A DNA stretch of 64,000 nt from Macrostomum hystrix (taxonomy: Eukaryota; Platyhelminthes; Macrostomidae): assembly GCA_950097015.1 (NCBI GenBank), contig CATNEN010000015.1, positions 280,501 through 344,500 of the forward strand, given 5' to 3'. A program made the position numbers and the translations under genes. Position 1 is the stretch's first letter. Every line of letters begins with the position of its first letter. The notes under the pieces are model-generated. The model worked only from the letters and a program-made list of their open reading frames with translations. It had not been told where the DNA came from and did not search any database. This document shows, piece after piece, positions 46,403 to 57,757 of this stretch.

Positions 46403-49400
46403 ATGGGCCAGTCCAAGAGTCGTCATCGGCTGCAGTCTGTGCAAAAGGAGCTAAACTGTGAGGGTTTAGACCAGAACTGTCTGAGCTGTGGCTGTCTCTA
46501 TAACTGATTCTAAGATAGTGGAAAAGCATTTCTCACAACTCATAAGATCATGAAAAAATTGACCCACATCTCTGAAGATCTTGGAGGCATTGACCCACAT
46601 CTCTGAGGATCTTTGAAGCATTGACCCACATCTCTGAGGATCTCGGAGGCATTGACCCACATCTCTGAGGATCTTTGAAGCATTGAACCACATCTCTGAG
46701 GATCTCGGAGGTATTGACCCACATCTCTGAGGATCTTTGAAGCATTGACTCACATCTCTGAGGACCTTGGAGGCATTGACCCACATCTCTGAGGACCTTG
46801 GAGGCATTGACCCACATCTCTGAGGACCTTGGAGGCATTGACCCACATCTCTGAGGACCTTGGAGGCATTGACCCACATCTCTGAGGACCTTGGAGGCAT
46901 TGACCCATATCTCTGAGGATCTTTGAAGCATTGACCCACATCTCTGAGGATCTTTGAAGCATTGACTCACATCTCTGAGGATCTTGGAAGCATTGACCCA
47001 TATCTCTGAGGATCTCGGAAGCATTGACCCACATCTCTGAGGATCTTTGAAGCATTGACCCACATCTCTGAGGATCTCAGAAGCATTGACTCACATCTCT
47101 GAGGATCTCAGAAGCATTGACTCACATCTCTGAGGACCTTGGAGGCATTGACCCACATCTCTGAGGATCTTTGAAGCATTGACCCACATCTCTGAGGATC
47201 TCAAAAGTATTGACCCACATCTCTGAGGATCTTTGAAGCATTGACCCACATCTCTGAGGATCTCAAAAGTATTGACCCACATCTCTGAGGATCTCGGAAG
47301 CATTGACCCACATCTCTGAGGATCTCGGAAGCATTGACCCACATCTCTGAGGATATTAAAAGCATTGACCCACATCTCTGAGGATCTTGGAAGCATTGAC
47401 CCACATCTCTGAGGATCTTTGAAGCATTGGCCCACATCTCTGAGGATCTCAAAAGTATTGACCCACATCTCTGAGGATCTCGGAAGCATTGACCCACATC
47501 TCTGAGGATCTCGGAAGCATTGACCCACATCTCTGAGGATCTCGGAGGCATTGACCCACATCTCTGAGGATCTTTGAAGCATTGACCCACATCTCTGAGG
47601 ATCTCGGAGGCATTGACCCACATCTCTGAGGATCTTTGAAGCATTGACCCACATCTCTGAGGATCTTTGAAGCATTGGCCCACATCTCTGAGGATCTTTG
47701 AAGCATTGACCCACATCTCTGAGGATCTCGGAGGTATTGACCCACATCTCTGAGGATCTTTGAAGCATTGACCCACATCTCTGAGGATCTTTGAAGCATT
47801 GGCCCACATCTCTGAGGATCTTTGAAGCATTGACCCACATCTCTGAGGATCTCGGAGGTATTGACCCACATCTCTGAGGATCTTTGAAGCATTGACCCAC
47901 ATCTCTGAGGATCTCGGAGGCATTGACCCACATCTCTGAGGATCTCGGAGGCATTGACCCACATCTCTGAGGATCTCGGAGGCATTGACCCACATCTCTG
48001 AGGATCTTTGAAGCATTGACCCACATCTCTGAGGATCTTTGAAGCATTGACCCACATCTCTGAGGATCTCGGAGGCATTGACCCACATCTCTGAGGATCT
48101 TTGAAGCATTGACCCACATCTCTGAGGATCTCAAAAGTATTGACCCACATCTCTGAGGATCTTTGAAGCATTGACCCACATCTCTGAGGATCTCAAAAGT
48201 ATTGACCCACATCTCTGAGGATCTCGGAAGCATTGACCCACATCTCTGAGGATCTCGGAAGCATTGACCCACATCTCTGAGGATATTAAAAGCATTCACC
48301 CACATCTCTGAGGATCTTGGAAGCATTGACCCACATCTCTGAGGATCTTTGAAGCATTGGCCCACATCTCTGAGGATCTCAAAAGTATTGACCCACATCT
48401 CTGAGGATCTCGGAAGCATTGACCCACATCTCTGAGGATCTCGGAAGCATTGACCCACATCTCTGAGGATCTCGGAGGCATTGACCCACATCTCTGAGGA
48501 TCTTTGAAGCATTGACCCACATCTCTGAGGATCTCGGAGGCATTGACCCACATCTCTGAGGATCTTTGAAGCATTGACCCACATCTCTGAGGATCTTTGA
48601 AGCATTGGCCCACATCTCTGAGGATCTTTGAAGCATTGACCCACATCTCTGAGGATCTCGGAGGTATTGACCCACATCTCTGAGGATCTTTGAAGCATTG
48701 ACCCACATCTCTGAGGATCTTTGAAGCATTGGCCCACATCTCTGAGGATCTTTGAAGCATTGACCCACATCTCTGAGGATCTCGGAGGTATTGACCCACA
48801 TCTCTGAGGATCTTTGAAGCATTGACCCACATCTCTGAGGATCTCGGAGGCATTGACCCACATCTCTGAGGATCTTTGAAGCATTGACCCACATCTCTGA
48901 GGATCTTTGAAGCATTGACCCACATCTCTGAGGATCTCGGAGGCATTGACCCACATCTCTGAGGATCTCGGAGGCATTGACCCACATCTCTGAGGATCTC
49001 GGAGGCATTGACCCACATCTCTGAGGATCTTTGAAGCATTGACCCACATCTCTGAGGATCTTTGAAGCATTGACCCACATCTCTGAGGATCTTTGAAGCA
49101 TTAACCCACATCTCTGAGGATCTCGGAGGCATTGACCCACATCTCTGAGGATCTTTGAAGCATTAACCCACATCTCTGAGGATCTCGGAGGCATTGACCC
49201 ACATCTCTGAGGATCTTTGAAGCATTGACCCACATCTCCAACTGCAGTGACCGGCAGCGAAGCTGGTAGCATGCTGAAACGTTTCTTCCAGCTCACCAAC
49301 AATCGGAACAGCATAACGCGCTTGCAGTTTCATGAGACCATCAAGGACTCACTGCATGGACAGCCATTGTGAGTTAAAGGCGTGACATTTTTAGTTGCAT

Positions 49401-50368
49401 TTTTGACTCAAAAATTACGATTTTGGCAAAAGTTCCACTCAGTCTACTCGCAGTAGGCTGCAGGCATATTTCTTTATTGTTTATTTGATAACTCGATCGC
49501 TAAGTCGCTAACCAAATTGCAGCGACAAGGAAATGTGGGACACAGTATTTGACATGCTCGACCTGAACAAGGACGGCAACATCGATTTCTATGAGTTCTC
49601 TATTTCAATGGTCTACAGCTCAAAGCTGCCGCTAGACAAGAAAATTGACTGTGAGTTGCGATCTGCTGTAACAAATCTGACGGTAACAAATTACCATCTG
49701 AATGAGCTGGTAGAGTAGCTGTCTACCATCTGAATGAGCTGGTAGAGTAGCTGTCTACCATCTGAATGAGCTGGTAGAGTAGCTGTCTACCATCTGAATG
49801 AGCTGGTAGAGTAGCTGTCTACCATCTGAATGAGCTGGTAGAGTAGCTGTCTACCATCTGAATGAGCTGGTAGAGTAGCTGTCTACCATCTGAATGAGCT
49901 GGTAGAGTAGCTGTCTACCATCTGAATGAGCTGGTAGAGTAGCTGTCTACCATCTGAATGAGTTTTCATCTGGACCGCCGGCAACTCGCAGACTTGTTTC
50001 AGATGATGGACTTCAACGGTGACGGAAGAGTCAGTGTGGACGAGATGAACCGCGCCATCAAGACCGCCAGCCGGATCGCCAACAATGCTGAGCGAGTCTG
50101 GGACCTCGAGGAGTACTTTCCGACTTTGGTGAGGCTACACTGCGAGCCCCTGTTAGACAGGAGATGGGACTGTTAGACAGGAGATGGGACTGTTAGACAG
50201 GAGATGGGACTGTTAGACAGGAGATGGGACTGTTAGACAGCAGCTAAGATGTGTGTCGCCAACGTGTTACAGGTTCGCAAGGACACTCTCACAGAGCAGG
50301 AGTTCCGGGAGGCGCTCTCCACGCGGAAGGGCCAGGAGCTGATGAACTGCCTGAACTTTGACGTCTGA
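46403..50368 (+). CDS. neuronal calcium sensor-like EF-hand protein
   Basis: Calcium-binding switch protein of the NCS/visinin type, 178 residues. Five exons, all phase-consistent: 46403-46457, 49248-49368, 49523-49650, 49992-50128, 50273-50368. The N-terminus MGQSKSR fits N-myristoylation, which supports the 46403 start over an in-frame ATG at 46253 that would add 50 residues. EF-hand 1 is degenerate, EF-hand 2 is canonical (DLNKDGNIDFYE), EF-hand 3 is near-canonical (DFNGDGRVSVDE), and EF-hand 4 has lost its ligands (VRKDTLTEQEF). Across the exon 3/4 join the reading LDKKIDYLFQMMDFNGDG aligns with the family spacing, which fixes the exon 4 acceptor at 49991. The closest alternative is another small EF-hand regulator such as a calcineurin B-like protein. 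Confidence 0.8.
46548..49236. repeat. 31-bp satellite with 930-bp higher-order repeat
   Basis: About 87 copies of a 31-bp unit (gacccacatctctgaggatc then tttgaagcatt) fill intron 1 of the calcium-sensor gene. Marker variants recur exactly 930 bp apart (ggatattaaa at 47351 and 48281; aaaagtattg after ggccc at about 47451 and 48381), so a block of 30 units is present twice. The minus strand is open in all three frames; the resulting long open frames are artefacts. Confidence 0.96.
49688..49962. repeat. 32-bp minisatellite, calcium-sensor intron 3
   Basis: About eight nearly identical copies of taccatctgaatgagctggt plus agagtagctgtc. The array ends about 30 bp before exon 4, leaving a very short polypyrimidine-poor stretch for the acceptor. 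Confidence 0.94.
50150..50240. repeat. 20-bp minisatellite, calcium-sensor intron 4
   Basis: Four to five copies of tgttagacaggagatgggac within a 144-bp intron. Confidence 0.9.
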
Positions 50369-50661
50369 CTGGCGAAGTGTCTCGCGAGCGGATAGTTCCA
50401 ACATTTCAGACATTTATTGCACCGCAAATGGAAGCTTTGTTTATACAGCTGCACTTTTAAAAAATTCACAATTCAAAATTCACCGACAAAGTCAATTGAG
50501 CGGATGTTCATATGAACAAACAAGTATTTTGATTCTGCTCTCTTTAGGACAAATTGTCACTGTCAGTCTTGTAACTGCCGGTTATTAACTGCACAAATGC
50601 GTGGAGTTCTTGGATATTTCTTTTGCTCAGCTGCTTAACCGGCTGTCTAACTTGGGCGACT

Positions 50662-51300
50662 TGTGAGAGCGGTAGAAGGGCTAAGGTGAGAGCGGTAGAA
50701 GGGCTAAGGTGAGAGCGGTAGAAGGGTTAGGGTGAGAGCGGTAGAAGGGTTAGGGTGAGAGCGGTAGAAGGGTTAGGGTGAGAGCGGTAGAAGGGTTAGG
50801 GTGAGAGCGGTAGAAGGGTTAGGGTGAGAGCGGTAGAAGGGTTAGGGTGAGAGCGGTAGAAGGGTTAGGGTGAGAGCGGTAGAAGGGTTAGGGTGAGAGC
50901 GGTAGAAGGGTTAGGGTGAGAGCGGTAGAAGGGTTAGGGTGAGAGCGGTAGAAGGGTTAGGGTGAGAGCGGTAGAAGGGTTAGGGTGAGAGCGGTAGAAG
51001 GGTTAGGGTGAGAGCGGTAGAAGGGTTAGGGTGAGAGCGGTAGAAGGGTTAGGGTGAGAGCGGTAGAAGGGTTAGGGTGAGAGCGGTAGAAGGGTTAGGG
51101 TGAGAGCGGTAGAAGGGTTAGGGTGAGAGCGGTAGAAGGGTTAGGGTGAGAGCGGTAGAAGGGTTAGGGTGAGAGCGGTAGAAGGGTTAGGGTGAGAGCG
51201 GTAGAAGGGTTAGGGTGAGAGCGGTAGAAGGGTTAGGGTGAGAGCGGTAGAAGGGTTAGGGTGAGAGCGGTAGAAGGGTTAGGGTGAGAGCGGTAGAAGT
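50662..51300. repeat. 23-bp minisatellite containing ttaggg
   Basis: About 28 copies of gggttagggtgagagcggta plus gaa, very homogeneous after the first two units (which read ggctaagg). Each unit contains GGGTTAGGG. Confidence 0.95.
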
Positions 51301-52289
51301 GATTTTCTAAGCCTCACACGAGTGCTTTTTTGTCCGCCAAAAGCGAATCAACAAAAGCGAAGCAAGGCAGAGACATTTTCAGCTGGTATTTTGCAAGGCC
51401 TGCAGGCCTATCCGACAGAGAAGCACACAGAAATCGTGAAGTGACGAAGTGAAGACATGCGGCTTGGACAATGCGACAGACAGCGCAGTAGGTCATTAGC
51501 GCCATCCGTCCCGTTGCGAGGCATTTGTCAGTTGTCAACGCATTTGTGTTCAGTTCGAGTCTCCGCTCTGCATGTTTTGTTTATTTTCAGAGGGTCCTGC
51601 AGGCTCCGGCTGGCCTGTGTAGCATTCGACAATGTTACTGCTTATTATTAAATAGGGAAATTTCTTTTCTAAAATCCCTTGATAATTTTCTCTCTTGATG
51701 TCTGGGGGATAATGAAATCCGACAGTTGTACATGAATAATCTCCAGGTGACGCCCAGGTATTCGCCCTGAACAAAACCTGCACTTTTGCCTGATCCCAAA
51801 TCGCGATTTCGTGGCCAATTGTGCTGTGTAGTTCATTCATGATTTTTTTAGTTCAGCAGCAGCAGCAGCAGCCACTTCAATCCGCCTCGAGTGCGGTGTG
51901 GCATTTCCTGCCCGATCAGATGACGATGGCGTCTTGGATTCGGCACGCGAGCTGAATGGGATTTCGCACTGGAAAGGAATGAAAAGTTCTAATACTTTTC
52001 TGTCTGTCTTGTCTGAAACTTCAAGATTTTACATTTTTCTTTTTCTGTGTCTAACAAAGTATTCAACCAATCGCCATGAAATCAGAACATGGGCAAACTT
52101 TTTCCGCTCTACTCGTATCCGATGAAACAACTTCCGGGATCACAAAATACCAAGCTTCGTCGAGATATTCGAAGACTCTCGTCGGGGTGTCTGGTGGCAA
52201 AAGCCACAGAATTCTGCTGACAGCTATTATTGCTGATTAATATTGCATTGGTTTCTTGGTTATTTATTACGAGTACAATTTAGAACCCA
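51301..52289. other. intergenic region
   Basis: No gene recognised. A short (cag)n run lies at 51856-51872 and a dispersed repeat shared with 43105-43200 at 52115-52200. Confidence 0.45.
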
Positions 52290-52903
52290 TTAACAGTAGG
52301 ACTACCAAGCCATTTTGCCACCCGTTTTAATACCAAGGGGGGGGGAATTCCCCCCCCCCCTGAGAACATTTTTTGGCAGCGCCTGAAAGCTAACCGCGTA
52401 GGGTGGTGACTGATTGGTTGACAGACTAGGCGATGGTGTACTGTGGTTGAGCTGCGCCTAATATTTAGGCTTCAGCAGTGAAATTTTAGAAATCGCGTCA
52501 GGGTGTCCATGCAGAGTGGCCTATTACCACATTTTTTGCATTTGAAGGTCCCGCAGTCCGTCTAGATAAAGGTAGGTGACCACCAAAGACGGAGATGATG
52601 CAAGCACATTCGGGTGACATGCTGATGAAGTTTGAAGGTCTGGAAAGGCCGCACTGAGGCGCAGTGCAAATTCGTGTATAGGGGTGTATGAAATACACTC
52701 GCTCATTTGGGAAAAATCGGACCCAGAAACATTGAATATCTCGACGGTCTGAAGAGCTGGCGACTTGTTTCTTGTTTCAGAAGATGCGCAACAAAAAGTT
52801 GGCCCGTGTTCTTGAGTTTCGTGTGCTTGCATTGTTCCGTTCGGGTGCAGCAAAATAAATTGTCAGGGGGGATTTCCCCCCCCCTTGGTAGTTCTACTGT
52901 TAA
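52290..52903. mobile_element. TTAA inverted-repeat element, full length
   Basis: A 614-bp element beginning TTAACAGTAGGACTACC and ending GGTAGTTCTACTGTTAA, inverted ends with one mismatch over 17 bp and a TTAA at each extreme. Just inside each end is a G-run/C-run pair (nine or more G then ten C at 52337-52362; the mirror at 52866-52884) able to form a strong hairpin. It has no transposase. TTAA target use is typical of piggyBac elements, but the ends do not start with the CCC usual for that group, so the autonomous partner is unknown. Two further copies lie at 5222-5373 and 11525-12055. Confidence 0.8.
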
Positions 52904-53385
52904 TAAGTATTCGCCATACAGGTTTATACTGAGCAATGTTACTTGCTCTTGTCACCAGGTTTGTTAAATAGCGTGTTCTACTCTTTCAACTGTTAACAGA
53001 AATGCGTCAACATTTTTCAGACTGAATGAACTGCGTGCTAAAAATAGCCAAGACCGGCTGTGCCGTCTCGAAGTCGAGTCGATTTAGCTAACAAAGTGCG
53101 CCCCCCCTGGTGGAGTGTCTCAACTGCAAGCCTTTCGCCATCGAGTTCATGGTGCGGTGCGGGCTTATCTGACGGCTCTGTCAGCTTTCAAACTCATGCG
53201 ATCTCACCTGCCTTATCAGGTTCGGCAGCAAGGGCTCCAGTGTGTTCAAGCTCATTCATCGAGCAGTTTATCAATGAAACCTCACAGTCAGGGCGAAGCG
53301 AATCAACGAATTTTTTAAGTTGACTTTATTAGCTTGACCGCAACCTCATATTTTGCCTCCAACCTCCTGATTTGGAACTAGCGCG
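52904..53385. other. intergenic spacer
   Basis: No gene seen. Confidence 0.4.
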
Positions 53386-53387
53386 TC

Positions 53388-53800
53388 TCAGTTTCTGCTC
53401 TGGTCACTCTCCGATGTCCCTCTATCGGTCTGGTCACTCTCTGGTGTCCCTCTATCGGTCTGGTCATTCTCTGGTGTCCCTCTGTCTGTCTGGTCACTCT
53501 CTGGTGTCCCTCTATCGGTCTGGTCACTCTCTGGTGTCCCTCTGTCTGTCTGGTCACTCTCTGGTGTCCCTCTATCGGTCTGGTCACTCTCTGGTGTCCC
53601 TCTGTCTGTCTGGTCACTCTCTGGTGTCCCTCTATCTGTATGGTCACTCTCTGGTGTCCCTCTATCTGTCTGGTCACTCTCTGGTGTCTCTCTATTCATC
53701 TGGTCACTCTCTGGCTCTCTCTATCCATCTGGTCACCCTCTGCATCTGGTGTCTCTCTATTCATCTGGTCACCCTCTGCATCTGGTGTCTCTCTACCTGT
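53388..53800. repeat. 30-bp minisatellite
   Basis: About 13 copies of tctggtcactctctggtgtc plus cctctatcgg. The unit is a multiple of three and open on both strands, so it gives protein-like repeats (SGHSLVSLYR, and TPESDQTDRG on the other strand). I see no flanking gene structure and treat it as non-coding. Confidence 0.9.
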
Positions 53801-54646
53801 ATCTCCTGTAGCTCATTGCAACAATCAGACTTAGACCAGTCATGGATACAACTGACTGGCTATTATTGGATAATCAATGAAGCCTATTTCTAATTAAACT
53901 CAAGAGCTCAATTAATATAACTCAAACTCTATTTTTCTCTTACCCATAAGCCAACTACCCAAGACCCAAAACCAACACTTGGTTGAAAAACATTTCAATA
54001 CCAAGTTACGACCTCGCTGGCAGAGGGGTCGATGGGTTTGCTGGGTCGAGGGGAGGGTGGGTGAGAGGGAGAGAAGGCTGGTTTTGGGGGAGAGAGAAAA
54101 GCGCTGATGGACACGCAGAGGCCGCTTTATCTCGGAGCCCCTCCCCAAACAGGGGTGGGTTACTGCGCACCGGCCCGCCCCACCTCCTCCACCCAGGCCT
54201 GTGTAAATGCGATTCGCTTTTAACCAATTCTGTGCCTGTGGAATAGAATCATGAACTTTTTCCTACTCTTATAAAAACACGAAACTGTACAGTGGGCCAG
54301 GCCAGGCATTTGCCAACCACAGCGGAAACAGAACCCTGCCCTGTTCATTGTGAAGCAGCCAGTAAGCATTTGGTATCTCCCTAGTAGCATACAAAGGCGT
54401 CATCTCGGCTTTTGCCCGGTCTAAAATTAACCAGCTGCTGCTGCTGCTGCTATCACAGAGCCTGTCTCAGCCTGTCTCTCTTATCAACTGGAGGCGACGT
54501 GAACGAAAATCAGAGAGAATCAGAGTAAACAGACAGCTGGGTGAGACAGGGAGAGAGCAGTGTGTAGCGCTAAAAGAAGGTAAAAAGAAGAATTTCGTCG
54601 AGACTAAGAATAATATTTTGTTCCGATTCTTCAGGCAGCCAAAGAC
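53801..54646 (+). promoter_or_regulatory. upstream region of the basigin-like gene
   Basis: A TATA box ttataaaaac lies at 54269-54278. About 300 bp downstream a donor-like gaag|gtaaaaag occurs (54579), and a good acceptor gattcttcag ends at 54634, just before gcagccaaagacATG. An untranslated first exon from about 54300 is likely. The acceptor could instead receive a trans-spliced leader if the organism uses one. Confidence 0.5.
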
Positions 54647-56207
54647 ATGGCAGATAATTGTGGACTATTGGTGCTGCAGCTGCTAATGCTTTGCGCAGTG
54701 AGCCGAGCCAACCTGGTAGTGAATGGGTCCACGTTTGTGGTGCCTCTGGCCGAGGGCAAGGATAAGGATATTAAGTACGTGCTGAAAACCTCGTACTCAA
54801 GTGTCCTGCAATGCAGCCTGTACTCCACCAACGGCTCCGTCCTGGTGAATCCGGAAATCAAGTGGTTCCGCGACGAAAACACCACCTTGGACTCGCGCTA
54901 CGAGTTCACCACGAAAATTTCTGAAAACAAAAAGATCTTCACCTCCACCATGAGCTTCAGCAGGCCGGAGAACCTGTTCATCAGGAACTACACCTGCATC
55001 GGTGAGTTGTCGCGTTTCATGACACTTGGCTTCCAGATCGGACTTTGCTGATTGAATAGTTGTCAGTCAGAAGGTTGTCAGTCAGTAGAAGGCTGTCAGT
55101 CAGAAGGTTGTCAGTCAGAAGGTTGTCAGTCAGAAGGTTTTCAGTCAGAAGGTTTTCAGTCAGAAGGTTGTCAGTCAGAAGGTTTTCAGTCAGAAGGTTG
55201 TCAGTCAGTCAGAAGGTTTTCAGTCAGAAGGTTGTCAGTCAGAAGGTTGCCAGTCAGTCAGAAGGTTGTCAGTCAGAAGGTTTTCAGTCAGAAGGTTTTC
55301 AGTCAGAAGGTTGTCAGTCCGAACTCAGTCCGCTCTGTCGCCAACTCACCTGTGTCGCCAGGCACGGCCAGCGGTTTCAGCCCCGCTGGGGGCCAGGCGC
55401 GGCTGGAGTCGCTCCCGCTGATGAGCTTCAAGGTAGAGGGCGTGATCCTGTCGGATGTTGCAGTCTGGCCTGGCGAGGAAGTCGTGATGAACTGCGTCGT
55501 GGACGGCAACCCACCTGGCAGCATCGAGTGGCGACGGGCGAAGGACAACAAAGTAATCGGCAACGGCACCTCCAGCCTGACCATCAGGAGTGCTGATTAC
55601 GAAGCGGATCGTGGCTCGTACTCCTGCAGGTGAGATGGGATTTAGGATTCAAATTAGATTATCGTGCTATGGATTAAGATAAATAAGATAAATATTTAGA
55701 TTTTCCGATTTTTATCTAGAATATAAAGATTTACAATCGTCAATTAGATCAGGCATGGGTAAACTTGTATGGCTCGAGGCTAGAGACAGAATTCAATGGA
55801 AAGATATGAAACAGAGGAGAAATGAGACAGTGGAGAGATTAGAAAGGGGTGAGATGAGACGAGGGTAGGGATGAGACAAGTCTAAGATGAGACAGGAGAG
55901 AAGAGGCTGATAGATTAGACCATGGATGCTGGGATTCTGAAAGCTAGTTGGTGGCGCTGGTGACACTGAACTGATTGTAAATCAGAAATTGTCCATGGAC
56001 TCAATCCGCAGCTCGAGCAACACACACGGTGAGAACAGCGCCCAGATTTTCCTGCGCGTGAAGCATCCGCAGGCCTACCTGCCGCCGCTCATCATCATCA
56101 TAGTGGAGGTGGTGATCATCGCCATCATCGTGGGTGTCTACGAGTACTTCATGTACAGGAAGCGTCAACGCGAGCAGGCTGAAGGCGAGGCCTACAAAAC
56201 CGACTGA
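54647..56207 (+). CDS. basigin/neuroplastin-like Ig membrane protein
   Basis: Type I cell-surface glycoprotein, 272 residues, from exons 54647-55001, 55362-55629 and 56012-56207, phases consistent. A signal peptide (LLVLQLLMLCAVSRA) is followed by a first Ig domain (LQCSLYS ... NYTCI, with several N-glycosylation sites) and a second Ig domain in exon 2 (MNCVVDG, IEWRR, GSYSC). Exon 3 gives the membrane helix (about 230-256; PPLIIIIVEVVIIAIIVGVY) and a short basic tail. The glutamate in the middle of the helix is the hallmark of basigin, embigin and neuroplastin, which chaperone monocarboxylate transporters and plasma-membrane Ca2+ pumps. Such a chaperone role is inferred from the family. Confidence 0.86.
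55050..55318. repeat. 15-bp minisatellite, basigin-like intron 1
   Basis: About 17 copies of ttgtcagtcagaagg with tttt and extra gtca variants, directly after the exon 1 donor. Confidence 0.92.
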
Positions 56208-56890
56208 TTCGGAGCGGGGAAGTGCCGGCGCTGACAATGGATGTTGAAAGCTAGCTAGATGAGTACTACTGTGAACTAATGTACTTCTGTGCTCAAGCCC
56301 ATGCAGGTAACTCCCAAGTAGTCTTGTTTATTTCCCTATCCCAGGCCCACAAGAAACTGAGAGAGGCCAGCAGGACATGCGAATCAATGCCAGTCAGGCA
56401 GAATCAGAGTTTCGTGTAGCAAGTCCCATCCCGAAGGGATTTTCTGTTTCTATATTTAGCAGCACCGCTGAGCACAGAGTAATCGATGGCCTATACTCAG
56501 TCAACCAGCCTTACTAACTATTTGCACTTGCGTACTCAGCCTGCAGTGTTCGTATGAATAACTGCTTTTGTCGCTTAGCACTGTCCTACATTGCTTTAGA
56601 CCCAAACCAATATCACTTATGTACATTTAGAACAATGTTCGTATGCATATTTTATAATTTGTTAATTCGCACAATTGTCTATTTTCCAAGACTTTTATCC
56701 AATGATCTGCAGCGCAAGCAGAACAGTTTTCTCAGTACAAGAAATATCGTTATTAATAAAATGTTTTTGACAAAACCACATTAACAAGCTCTTTTATGCT
56801 GCTTTTTGAGGTGTTCTGGCTGAGTCGGTAGCTAAGTCGATAATCCACTGCTGTGGGACATCAACGGCCCAGAATGTTCTTCAGCTAAAT
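56208..56890. other. 3' UTR and spacer after the basigin-like gene
   Basis: Non-coding. A tRNA-like A-box string (tggctgagtcggtag, about 56818-56832) may be the head of a degenerate SINE. Confidence 0.4.
56755..56760 (+). terminator. poly(A) signal of the basigin-like gene
   Basis: AATAAA about 550 bases after the stop codon; no nearer one was seen. Confidence 0.5.
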
Positions 56891-56899
56891 GCTTAAGAT

Positions 56900-57606
56900 A
56901 TAATCCAGGGTAGAGACGAGATGAGACAGGGTAGAGACGAGAGATAAGAAAGGGTAGAGACGAGAGATGAGAAAGGGTAGAGACGAGAGATGAGACAGGG
57001 TAGAGACGAGAGATGAGACAGGGTAGAGACGAGAGATAAGAAAGGGTAGAGACGAGAGATAAGAAAGGGTAGAGATGAGAGATAAGAAAGGGTAGAGACG
57101 AGAGATGAGAAAGGGTAGAGACGAGAGATGAGACAGGGTAGAGACGAGAGATAAGAAAGGGTAGAGACGAGAGATGAGACAGGGTAGAGACGAGAGATGA
57201 GACAGGGTAGAGACGAGAGATGAGACAGGGTAGAGACGAGAGATGAGACAGGGTAGAGACGAGAGATGAGAAAGGGTAGAGACGAGAGATGAGAAAGGGT
57301 AGAGACGAGAGATGAGAAAGGGTAGAGACGAGAGATGAGACAGGGTTGAGACGAGAGATGAGACAGGGTAGAGACGAGAGATGAGAAAGGGTAGAGACGA
57401 GAGATGAGACAGGGTTGAGACGAGAGATGAGACAGGGTAGAGACGAGAGATGAGAAAGGGTAGAGACGAGAGATGAGAAAGGGTAGAGACGAGAGATGAG
57501 ACAGGGTAGAGACGAGAGATGAGAAAGGGTAGAGACGAGAGATGAGACAGGGTAGAGACGAGAGATGAGAAAGGGTAGAGACGAGAGATGAGAAAGGGTA
57601 GAGACG
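56900..57606. repeat. 23-bp minisatellite, left part
   Basis: About 30 copies of gagacgagagatgagaaagg plus gta (or acagggta). The same array resumes at 62359 after the LTR element, so the element landed inside it. Confidence 0.94.
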
Positions 57607-57757
57607 TGTGAGGCTTTCTTACGTAATATATTTGTACCACCCCGTTTTGGCTAATGGCTATAAATAGACAATGTGCGCACCGCGCGCGGGCAGATTTCTG
57701 CACTCTGGCTCTCAGTAGCCTCAGATAACTTACATCTGTCATAGACAGAATGTCACA
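57607..57757 (+). repeat. 5' LTR
   Basis: 151 bp, TGTGAGGC...TGTCACA, with a TATA box ctataaatag at 57658-57667. The polyprotein start codon (57750) lies inside its last eight bases. Confidence 0.93.

Noticed and set aside
46466-49314. Several long minus-strand open frames (up to 659 codons)
   Set aside because: Frames of the 31-bp satellite in intron 1 of the calcium-sensor gene.
50662-51300. Chromosome end or telomere
   Set aside because: The hexamer occurs once per 23-bp unit and is flanked by ordinary genes on both sides.
52524-52853. 109-codon frame similar to one at 11612-11956
   Set aside because: The similarity reflects two copies of the TTAA element; frames are not conserved along their length and no transposase motif is seen.
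53372-53893. Repeat protein with VSLYRSGHSL units
   Set aside because: The 30-bp minisatellite is open on both strands; no start context, signal or neighbouring exon supports a gene.
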